This document shows positions 58,201-64,000 of a stretch of 64,000 nucleotides of DNA, piece by piece. Position 1 is the first letter of the stretch. The number at the start of each line of letters is the position of its first letter. The position numbers were made by a program, and so were the translations under genes. The DNA comes from Yaniella flava (GTDB lineage: Bacteria; Actinomycetota; Actinomycetes; Actinomycetales; Micrococcaceae): NCBI RefSeq assembly GCF_039529295.1, contig NZ_BAAAMN010000014.1, positions 1 to 64,000 of the forward strand, given 5' to 3'. The notes beneath the pieces are model-generated. The model was not told where the DNA came from. It ran no database searches and saw nothing but the letters and a program-made list of their open reading frames with translations.

Positions 58201-59721
58201 GACGATATCTCCGACCTTCAGATCACCCATAAGTACATTCCCACTAGGGGTTTTGATGATTTCTCTCAGAGAGGAGGCTTTGCCAGAGCCACTGGACCCA
58301 CAGTTGATGCTCACCGGCGGTGCATCTTCCTCGTTGTAAGCCTCCTGTGGGTTGGTGTAGACCGGCGTCCCGTCACGCTCAGCGAAGCCGCGAAGGATGC
58401 CGTGGCGATCCCCTGACCGTGAGGCGTCTTGGATGCCCGATGCGGCGATGTTCTGGATGGGCATGTCGTGGATATTGGGGTTGGCCTTGACCGTGGAGGC
58501 GATCATCATCTCCACCCACGATTTATCCTGCCGGTGTTCCATGGGGCGGATTTCGGCAGCCGTCTCAATGGCACCAAAGTCTCGTATTTTGCCATCCATG
58601 GCGACCAGTACCGAGGATTCCACCAGCGTTGGTGAGCCGTGGCCACCGGCGTAGACATCTTCGATCTGCTGGAGTCGGGCAACCTTTTCCTCTTGCTCGC
58701 CACGGCTCATGCGACCATGCTGTTGCTGCTCTGCGCGGTCGTTGAGGTAGTTGCGGCGGTTGCGGCGTATCTCTGCACGAGTCATCTGTTGTGGCTCTAG
58801 TGACCCACGAATCGAGGTGGCTAACGCACCGGCATCCATCAGCGGGATCAGCCAGTTCGCCCTGGGGTCATCTGGGCGGATGAATTCAAGTTCAATATCG
58901 GCAACTGAACCAAACGACACCATCGATTGGCCTGCTCTTGTGCCCATACCGCGGGTGAGATCATCAGGCCATTCCTCGCAGTCCACGCCGTCTTCTTCAA
59001 GTCGTGCAATAGAGCGCACGGTGCGCGAGTCTCGGATGACGTGCATGTGCTCGGGGTGGGCCAGGGTTGGCACATCGGGGTTACTGCCAGGATTCCACCA
59101 AGAGTCAGCAGCAGCAATATCTGCCGGTGATGGCTGGTTGAGACCGGCGCGTGCAAAGATGCGGTTGAGCCGTTCCAGGTCGTGATCGTAGTCAGATAGT
59201 GGTGTCCCGCCCTCCACCAGGGTGTAGGTGAAGGATTCCAGCAGATTTTTCAACCCACCAGCTGTCATAGAGCCAGCCAGCTCAACGCCCAGTAGTAGCA
59301 CTGATTCTCGGGTGATCTCCCCATGCATAACCGAGTTCAGATACCGGTTGAGATTTTGCTGGCCGTGGCGCATCTGACGTGGTGCATCAATGTCGGCCTC
59401 CCAGACTTTTGGCACACTGGTGCGAAGCAGGTGGATGCGTCGGTAGGAGTTCTTTGATGCACTGCGACGCTTGATGGCTGATCGTGGTGTCAGCTTGGCG
59501 ATATCGCTCAGCGCATCGTAGAGCGGCATGTAGGCCGACAGGAGGCGCTGGGTATCACGCGCATCGGCAACGGGTACCAGCGGCACCTTGGCATAGAGCC
59601 AGATGGAGTGCTCATCGGATACCGAGGTGATCATCCCATTGCCCATCACCTGACGCTTCATGGTGGGCATGATGCCCATGGAGTCAAGATCAAAGTCTTC
59701 TGAATGTCGCTTATTGCTCAC
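55234..59721 (-). CDS. VirB4-like conjugation ATPase interrupted by an intein, 1495 aa
   Basis: The extein (residues 1-481 and 1130-1495, 847 aa) is a VirB4/TraC-type ATPase: NCGSSGSGK, split before the final Thr by the intein, then TMLMQWEAFQADKLGYPQVI, IIDPKRDSDL and the Walker B IIRLDEAWVFL. The N-terminal region (about 30-330) is of the TcpF/VirB4 type in which the domain is needed to dock at the membrane. It powers assembly or DNA transfer of the type IV-like machinery. The intein at 482-1129 must be spliced out for the Walker A site to form, so activity depends on splicing. Followed in the operon by small genes and preceded by the VirB8-like gene. Confidence 0.85.
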   Translation of the reverse strand: MSNKRHSEDFDLDSMGIMPTMKRQVMGNGMITSVSDEHSIWLYAKVPLVPVADARDTQRLLSAYMPLYDALSDIAKLTPRSAIKRRSASKNSYRRIHLLRTSVPKVWEADIDAPRQMRHGQQNLNRYLNSVMHGEITRESVLLLGVELAGSMTAGGLKNLLESFTYTLVEGGTPLSDYDHDLERLNRIFARAGLNQPSPADIAAADSWWNPGSNPDVPTLAHPEHMHVIRDSRTVRSIARLEEDGVDCEEWPDDLTRGMGTRAGQSMVSFGSVADIELEFIRPDDPRANWLIPLMDAGALATSIRGSLEPQQMTRAEIRRNRRNYLNDRAEQQQHGRMSRGEQEEKVARLQQIEDVYAGGHGSPTLVESSVLVAMDGKIRDFGAIETAAEIRPMEHRQDKSWVEMMIASTVKANPNIHDMPIQNIAASGIQDASRSGDRHGILRGFAERDGTPVYTNPQEAYNEEDAPPVSINCGSSGSGKASSLREIIKTPSGNVLMGDLKVGDIVYGRDGKPCHVLEIFDHAAKTIDAYKLRLSDGQVLTVDSNHQFVVSDFRARNYRAAKKHQSGIARRKRLMDQVEALRELAVQHTDEQQVDAQTLAQKVAPIVDESTFSNAQTVRSALRMVDIEPVAKAASQPKLAKGFTAEHETKVYDVRQLLERCIEDWTLPITKHEAKNQQWKDAVEKLAESHSDQLISSRELRDGLVAAGSPLGARFIADSVTEVAQNHDAWHDGGKAPKPRYYKAEEMLGLLHDVPVKHRGHPFKTDAIEAAQKVAPFGGRAHIRRIAKMMVDAGMTREVSSVRSDLGLVAKKYKVPFTTETVEVENHDRMSQFGGAKYLYQHRKALLGLSIRLEQIAQNTLLRTSDDDEQVLSVGEMLGRGLKADNAGSQFAIKLTQPVQGTHRDLPMDPYVFGVWLGDGATDGFGSLVSPEFEILDRIESVGYDIRRGSMNKETHPENWCVHYVTNWGLDLNKTGAVGDKHIPTNYATASVEQRFELLRGLMDSDGSIDKTGSCELSLSHQRLAEDALDLIRSLGIKASLNVNTAGYRDADGVYVQTKDRHRIHFTTDQPVFWLPRKAQRLPETVRGTNQWLYIESIEPAESEPMRCITVDSVDSTYLMAGYVPNHNTMLMQWEAFQADKLGYPQVIIDPKRDSDLTPTVESMDNGRVFGLDRLAEENGIFDPIKYASTIEVGIEMAISNLAELNPYGSTIEMSQAEPLLQYALRYGAEKGHTSTLTALRRAVADAVIEPSLVERIEMMSQSSPLFQALVGSDDDTVGLRVHDGTTLIMAGQQELDLPAPGQPPKSINQRITTALIRNIVQGSSMALTGRNGIIRLDEAWVFLSSNPEELIKLGRLARSQGTDVNLYTQRVTDITNANLNDSVTRGVILHLKSVDEARAACEIFGLEPTPERIGRITAAGTLDDDESSPNYNSLRALRDPQTGGVVRGTVAIDVDIHGRAVPVEIRIPQSFLRMASTRASDVAQRKEMDRASA
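56335..58278 (-). other. Intein with LAGLIDADG endonuclease and an extra domain, 648 aa
   Basis: Starts ASSLREI, with Ala instead of Cys or Ser at position 1; ends YVPNHN, and +1 is Thr. Block A: TPSGNVLMGDLKVGDIVYG. Block B: LTVDSNHQFVVSDFR. Block F: MRCITVDSVDSTYLMAG. The Cys in block F and the non-nucleophilic first residue fit class 3 inteins, though the Trp expected in block B is Phe here. LAGLIDADG motifs: VFGVWLGDG and LLRGLMDSDG. About 330 residues between block B and the endonuclease (with helical repeats) are extra and unassigned. Insertion lies in the Walker A loop. Confidence 0.85.
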
Positions 59722-59724
59722 GTT

Positions 59725-60963
59725 TTACTCTTCCGTCTCCGCTTGTAGTTCGCGGTACTCAATGCCGTTGGAGAATTCGGCCAAATCATCGGATGATCCA
59801 ACAGGTCCCCAAGACACCACCTGTGGAGTGGCAGTATCCGCGCCGAACAGCAGCACGTCATAGGAGAATTCGGCCACATGCTCTTCTGATTCAGCAGCCT
59901 CTTCATCGGAGGATGCTTCGTCTGGTGAATTGACCAATCCGGCAATGCCGCTACTTGCATCTGGCCAGGTCACAGTGATGGTGACTCGGGCGATAACGTG
60001 GTCAAACTGCTCTTGGTCTTCATTGAAGGTTGCTTCGTCAGCTACCGCCATGGAGTTGACTGACGCCTCGGTGTTTGCAGCCTGTGGCATCGGCATATAG
60101 GCGGTGTTGTCGCTACCATCGCCCACCGCTTGCTTTAGTCGGACCGGGTCGGCTGAGAAGTAGCTTTCAGACCAGTTTTGTACCGCTGATTCGATATCGG
60201 TGGTATTTCCACTGACCGAGGCGCGTCCGGGGAATGTGTCGCCACCGGCGATAGTGGTGTCAGAGGACACTGGCGCTTGGCTGGTCACAGAAACTGGGGC
60301 GGTCACCCATGCCCCATCAGTGTCTGAAAAAGCGACCTCAACAGAGGCCGTGTAGAGTGCGCCAGTCTCGGAGACTAACGATAAGTAGTGCGTTTCGTGA
60401 GAGATCGCTTCGGCTAGTGCTTCGTCGAAGTCTTCTGGCTGGTCGTCGGAGTTTTCCAGCGCAAGTTTGCCGTCGGAGGTGGACTCAACGTAGTCCCAGC
60501 CCGACAGACTGACCCCTGGCAGTGGTGCGGGGTCCTGGTTGAGATAGTCGGTGACCTCTTGGACGGCCATCGCTTTGTGCGGGCTGTGGGTGGAGGTGGT
60601 ATCGATTTCCACAGGCTCTTGGTTGCCGACGGTATTGCCGACGTGAATGAAGTTGACCAGTGCCGAGATCGGGAACAAAAACAGCAGCACCGCATACATG
60701 TAGACCCGTAGCCATTTAGCGCGCTTTTGACGCTTGCGGTACAGCTCGGCGGTGTCGGTAGGCTCCTCCACGAGGTCACGCTGAAAGAACTCGTCGGCGA
60801 TATCGGCACCCTTACCCTTGGTGCCAGACAAATCCGGACGACCGTCACTTGGTGCCTTCGAGCGTTTGCCACGCCGCTTCTTTTCTTTGCCCTTTTCAGG
60901 AGCGGGACGGCTAGGTAAACCATCCTGCTCCTGAATCATGGCGTTGAGATCGAAATCATTCAC
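59725..60963 (-). CDS. VirB8/TcpC-like conjugation protein, 412 aa
   Basis: A basic, disordered cytoplasmic part (about 20-85: KEKKRRGKRSKAPSDG), one membrane helix (85-107: RVYMYAVLLFLFPISALVNF) and an outer region with two similar halves of mixed alpha/beta type, consistent with tandem NTF2-like folds of TcpC/VirB8 proteins. It ends in an acidic tail. TcpC-like proteins form the periplasmic scaffold of Gram-positive conjugation systems. The gene stops three bases before the VirB4 start. Assignment is from layout and neighbour. Confidence 0.6.
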   Translation of the reverse strand: MNDFDLNAMIQEQDGLPSRPAPEKGKEKKRRGKRSKAPSDGRPDLSGTKGKGADIADEFFQRDLVEEPTDTAELYRKRQKRAKWLRVYMYAVLLFLFPISALVNFIHVGNTVGNQEPVEIDTTSTHSPHKAMAVQEVTDYLNQDPAPLPGVSLSGWDYVESTSDGKLALENSDDQPEDFDEALAEAISHETHYLSLVSETGALYTASVEVAFSDTDGAWVTAPVSVTSQAPVSSDTTIAGGDTFPGRASVSGNTTDIESAVQNWSESYFSADPVRLKQAVGDGSDNTAYMPMPQAANTEASVNSMAVADEATFNEDQEQFDHVIARVTITVTWPDASSGIAGLVNSPDEASSDEEAAESEEHVAEFSYDVLLFGADTATPQVVSWGPVGSSDDLAEFSNGIEYRELQAETEE

Positions 60964-60979
60964 TGGTATTCCTGTGGAC

Positions 60980-61606
60980 CTAGTTCAACAAATCAAGCAG
61001 CAGGTCAAGCTCTTCTGGAAGATCATCGAGAACCCGGACGAATTCGGCTGCGGTCTTCGTGTCGTTACCCGGTGTCTGGCGTGAGACCAAGTCCAGTGCG
61101 TGCAAGAAGCGCCAGGCTGGAGTGGTGGTCTTCTTGGCGTCCCAGGTGGAGACCAAGACCATCCGGTCCAGAGCGTCTTCGGTGTCGCGAAGCTCGATTA
61201 GTGACGAGACGACGCCGACGGTGTCTTTATCGACCGTGGCAATGGCGGCTGCAATGGCATCCACCTCGTTATCCAGTGTGAACAGCGTTGCGGCAAGCTT
61301 GCGGGTTGCACTGTCTGCTGCTTCGACATCGCGGACGACCTCGATGACTTCGTTGGCAATTTTCAGCGTGGTGCGCTGCGGTGTGCGTGTCCGACGCCGT
61401 GGCTTGGAGGCTTGTTTTTTCGCCGGAGTCTTCTCGGCGGACTGACTTGGGGAAGCTGCGTTGTCCGGTGCTGGTTTGGCATCATTGTGCACGGTGCCAG
61501 GCTTCTGAGGGGTTGGTGCCCCGGTGTTGGGCTGTCCGCCAAAGTTGGGTTTTGGGGTGGTGGACTGGTTGCCAAAAGCGTTGGACTTTCGGGTGTCATT
61601 GCTCAT
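60980..61606 (-). CDS. Hypothetical protein of the conjugation operon, 208 aa
   Basis: First 80 residues are Pro/Ala/Gln/Lys-rich and disordered (KPGTVHNDAKPAPDN, KKQASKPRRRTRTPQR); the rest is helical (IANEVIEVVRDVEAADSATR) and acidic at the end (DDLPEELDLLLDLLN). No family recognised. Lies between small genes and the VirB8-like gene; could be an accessory DNA-binding or relaxosome protein. Confidence 0.65.
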   Translation of the reverse strand: MSNDTRKSNAFGNQSTTPKPNFGGQPNTGAPTPQKPGTVHNDAKPAPDNAASPSQSAEKTPAKKQASKPRRRTRTPQRTTLKIANEVIEVVRDVEAADSATRKLAATLFTLDNEVDAIAAAIATVDKDTVGVVSSLIELRDTEDALDRMVLVSTWDAKKTTTPAWRFLHALDLVSRQTPGNDTKTAAEFVRVLDDLPEELDLLLDLLN

Positions 61607-61821
61607 GGGTTGGTTCTCCTAGGTGGTTTGAATCCTTCTACCTGGGCATCATGCAGGGCTTTTGTTTTGCAGTCTTCCCCAGCCGTTCTGACAGCGTCTT
61701 TTTGGCTATATGTGGCAAAGCCACAGAGTGCCCTAGAACGTCTCACGATGCTCTCAGACAGCCTGTGGCTTGTTGTAGTGTCACTTCCCAATTCCGAGCC
61801 TGCAAACGCCTGTGACGACAT
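61603..61821 (-). CDS. Small hypothetical protein, 72 aa
   Basis: MSSQAFAGSELGSDTTTSHR to EGFKPPRRTNP; its TGA overlaps the ATG of the next gene (ATGA). Weak ribosome site. Part (GEDCKTKALH) is repeated as GREDCKSKDLH, untranslated or remnant, near 41880-41905. Real but short; function unknown. Confidence 0.5.
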   Translation of the reverse strand: MSSQAFAGSELGSDTTTSHRLSESIVRRSRALCGFATYSQKDAVRTAGEDCKTKALHDAQVEGFKPPRRTNP

Positions 61822-61852
61822 TCTGTGGCTTCTGGCGGGGTCCTGGAGGGGG

Positions 61853-62422
61853 TTAGCGTCGGCGCCCTCCGGTCTGGGCCTTGCCGATGGATTCGACGTG
61901 ATCCAACAGATCATCTTCGAGTTCCTGGTCGGAAAATTCTGAATCGTCGCCTGGTCCAAGGTTCTTCACGTGACCCAAAGAGCGGTATTTCTTCTCACCT
62001 TTGGCTTCGACCAGTTTGTAGACCAGCACGCTGTTGCCCATGAGGTCATCTTCGATGATTTCCATCAGCAGATCGACTGAAGCGTCAGAGTCCACGCGGT
62101 TGGTGTTGATGTATTCGAGCTTGGGGCCGTCTTTGTCTTTGGATTCCAGCTGGATGACGTAGCGCTGTGAGCTTTCGTGGAATTCAAAGCCGCGGATGAT
62201 GGCGGCAAACGGGGTGGCGTCCTCGGAGAGTAGGTCGTTGACCGTGTCGCGGAACTTCCAGTCGCGAGCCATGGTTGCCACCTCGCGGATGTTCATCAGC
62301 ATCTGGGCGTTCCAGTCGGCATGGTCATTGGGTCCGGTCATGGAGGCTGCGGCAGCGATGATGGATGCTTCGACAGCACCTGGTTCAAAGTATTCGCGTT
62401 TGGTGCGGGTCTGGTTGGACAT
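61853..62422 (-). CDS. Hypothetical protein, 189 aa
   Basis: Begins MSNQTRTKREYFEPGAVEAS after AAGGAA. Helical N-terminus, then beta-rich RYVIQLESKDKDGPKLEYIN and NSVLVYKLVEAKGEKKYRSL; acidic end. No family recognised. The gene lies between the nuclease and the 61603 gene and probably belongs to their operon. Confidence 0.65.
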   Translation of the reverse strand: MSNQTRTKREYFEPGAVEASIIAAAASMTGPNDHADWNAQMLMNIREVATMARDWKFRDTVNDLLSEDATPFAAIIRGFEFHESSQRYVIQLESKDKDGPKLEYINTNRVDSDASVDLLMEIIEDDLMGNSVLVYKLVEAKGEKKYRSLGHVKNLGPGDDSEFSDQELEDDLLDHVESIGKAQTGGRRR

Positions 62423-62451
62423 TGTGATGGTTCCTTGTCGTGGGATTGGTG

Positions 62452-64000
62452 TTATTCGTCGGAGTCTTCAGGGGGCATGACCTGATCGAACAGATCGAGC
62501 ACGGTGCCGGTGGCAAAGCCAAGTTCGGTAGCAAGCTCATCGAGCCAGGATGTGACTTCGGCTTCGTCATCAAAGTCGCACTGGGCGTTTCGGATGTACG
62601 TGTCTGCGACATGGCTGAGCCGGGTGAATGCGCCGTCTTGCGGTGTGGAGTCGGTTCCGGTCCAGGTGTTGACCCCGGCGGTGATGACTTCGACCACATC
62701 GGTGAGGGTCAAAACTGTCAGGCTGCGTTGGCGGTCGCGGTCAAAGTCTGGGTGGGCATTTCGGATCGCTTCGTCGATACGGCTGTAGAGCCGGAACATC
62801 GAGTTTGCAGCCCAGCTATTGGGGTTGAGTTCACCGGTGTCAGTTAGCAGCTCCCAGGGCTGGAGCTCTTCGATGATTGGTCGGGTTTTCATAGTGTCCT
62901 TCTGCGGGGTCGGTGTGTCAGTCTCACCGGTGGATTGCTCCGGCTTGGTTTCACCGTGTCCGGCATCGAGGTCTTCGTCGTGCTCATCATCAACCTCGAC
63001 ATCTTCTTCGTCAGCGGGGATGAATTCGATACCGGCATCAATGGCTTTTGGCGACGGTTCAAAGCCTGCATCTTGGGCGGTTTCGCAGATGTTGGCCAGA
63101 GGGCACCAGCCGCACAGGGGGCCGGCCTTCGTCGGGAACGCGGATTCTTCGATAGCCGTGTTGTGAATATCCCAGGCGTCAACGAGATCATCTTTGGTTT
63201 CCTCTAGCAGCTTGTCGGAGACATCAATATCGACCTCATGGCTTGCTGCGGTGTAGAGCAATGATGCACCAGCTGGACGGATGCCGGTCTGGGCTTCTTT
63301 GAGCAGCGTGTAGGTGCGCATGGCTCGCTCGTAGCCGCCAAGATATTGCTCACCTTTGAAGCGCCCCGTTTTATAATCTCCGATCCACACATCGCCGTCA
63401 TCGACTCGTTCAGTACGGTCAACAGTTCCGGTGACCGGGACACCGGCGATGGTTTCCTCGATCTTTTCTTCAACGCGGTCCACGTCGATAGTCTTGGGGT
63501 CTTCAAGATCAAAGATTCCGCCGGCCAATTGGTTGAGCTTCTGTGTGAGCAAAGAACCTTTGGCGGCATCACCGGGAAACGTTTTTGCGACGACTTTGGA
63601 AATTTCCTCGGCTAACGCAACACCGTCACGCTGCTTGCGAGGTAGTTCGTAAAAACTTTCCAGCGCTTCGTGTGCAAGCCCTCCAGCTCCGGCTGGGCTG
63701 AACGGTGAGTCGTCGAAGGGGATCATTTTCCCAAACGCCCACGATGCAGCGCAGTTATCCAGCAGACTGGATGCGGTGGAGGGGCTGAGCTTGAAACGCT
63801 GAATCTTGGAGGTCACCAGATCGCGGTCGGTCACGTGCATTTTGTTGTCACGAAACTCAACGAATTGTGCCATTGCCAAAGCTTCATCTTCATAGCTGCT
63901 GGGAGCATCGGATAGTGGCGCTTCGGTGGTGCTGTCGTCACTGATTGCAGTCGGCTGAACAGCGTCAGGTTCGGGGGCAGGTGTAGTGCCGTTGACGGGA
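62452..64000 (-). CDS. Cas4/RecB-like nuclease with Fe-S cysteines, 5' end off the window
   Basis: The frame is open to the right edge and lacks its start; 475+ residues are seen. The nuclease core: GGLAHEALESFYE (His), VTGTVDRTERVDDGDVWIGD (Asp) and DYKTGRFKGEQY (DxK), the PD-(D/E)XK order of RecB/AddB/Cas4. One Cys (LLDNCAASWAF) and three more (LCGWCPLANIC) match the iron-sulfur cluster of that group. The N-terminal part outside the window is acidic and Thr-rich. Likely a DNA end-processing nuclease for the element; CRISPR role not implied because no array or cas1 is seen. C-terminal 150 residues unassigned. Confidence 0.8.
   Translation of the reverse strand, partial: PVNGTTPAPEPDAVQPTAISDDSTTEAPLSDAPSSYEDEALAMAQFVEFRDNKMHVTDRDLVTSKIQRFKLSPSTASSLLDNCAASWAFGKMIPFDDSPFSPAGAGGLAHEALESFYELPRKQRDGVALAEEISKVVAKTFPGDAAKGSLLTQKLNQLAGGIFDLEDPKTIDVDRVEEKIEETIAGVPVTGTVDRTERVDDGDVWIGDYKTGRFKGEQYLGGYERAMRTYTLLKEAQTGIRPAGASLLYTAASHEVDIDVSDKLLEETKDDLVDAWDIHNTAIEESAFPTKAGPLCGWCPLANICETAQDAGFEPSPKAIDAGIEFIPADEEDVEVDDEHDEDLDAGHGETKPEQSTGETDTPTPQKDTMKTRPIIEELQPWELLTDTGELNPNSWAANSMFRLYSRIDEAIRNAHPDFDRDRQRSLTVLTLTDVVEVITAGVNTWTGTDSTPQDGAFTRLSHVADTYIRNAQCDFDDEAEVTSWLDELATELGFATGTVLDLFDQVMPPEDSDE

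Noticed and set aside
62956..62963. GTGTCCGG inside the Cas4-like gene
   Set aside because: Inside coding sequence and 500 bases from the next start; no sign of a promoter.
62452..64000. Cas4-like nuclease as part of a CRISPR system
   Set aside because: No cas1, cas2 or repeat array in the window; the domain order fits general RecB-like nucleases.

Overview
The window looks like part of a large conjugative plasmid or integrative conjugative element of an actinobacterium (Micrococcales or Corynebacteriales are my best guesses; nothing fixes the genus). Signs are moderate GC, frequent GTG/TTG starts, a surface protein ending in an LAxTG (class E sortase) anchor, an AvrD/TetR autoregulator module, and a VirB4-type ATPase beside a VirB8/TcpC-like protein. 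Almost all genes are on the minus strand. No rRNA, tRNA or CRISPR array was seen.

Layout. 0-1.9 kb: a truncated peptidoglycan-binding protein, a small lipoprotein, a dead paralogue and an orphan Phd/YefM antitoxin. 1.9-17.2 kb: mostly single-gene units of unknown function, with a phage-like rIIA/rIIB pair (4.2-8.0 kb), a small paralogous family (8.5-11.9 kb), a DEDD exonuclease and an AI-2E/PerM-type membrane protein. 17.2-27.7 kb: an A/T-richer cargo island with an AvrD/TetR/TetR/SDR signalling module and a convergent operon for a 94-residue hydrophobic Thr-rich peptide, a beta-lactamase-like protein, an HTTM-like membrane protein, an alpha/beta hydrolase, a SdpA-like membrane protein and a methyltransferase, with a SecA2-like translocase at its end. 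27.8-32.7 kb: more element genes, including a zincin-like protein. 32.7-36.3 kb: a plus-strand insert with a frameshifted tyrosine integrase, small DNA-binding proteins and an ImmA/IrrE peptidase. 36.3-55.2 kb: large acidic, Pro-rich surface proteins, two PD-(D/E)XK nucleases, an IS605-type tnpB and further paralogues. 55.2-64 kb: a compact conjugation/DNA operon (intein-containing VirB4, VirB8-like, Cas4-like nuclease running off the right edge).

The main hidden structure is a repeated box, TGCCGGACAC, found 33 times in gene orientation. In 15 cases its last base lies exactly 9 nt before the start codon and no Shine-Dalgarno sequence fits. In most other cases it lies 35-76 nt upstream of a gene that has its own Shine-Dalgarno sequence. 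This bimodal spacing suggests a box fixed relative to the transcription start, giving leaderless messages when the ATG is at +1. It resembles the arrangement, though not the sequence, of the Start-Associated Sequences of cluster K mycobacteriophages. The box is absent from the 17.2-27.7 kb island, the 32.7-36.3 kb insert and the interior starts of the 55-64 kb operon, so it also maps what belongs to the backbone.

A second element-wide feature is a shared N-terminal tag (NRTNDGKYxxKxHSEAD) on at least six otherwise different proteins plus one decayed copy. The window's best candidate for an undescribed system is either the box-driven regulatory network or the SecA2/HTTM/peptide island controlled by an AvrD-type signal.
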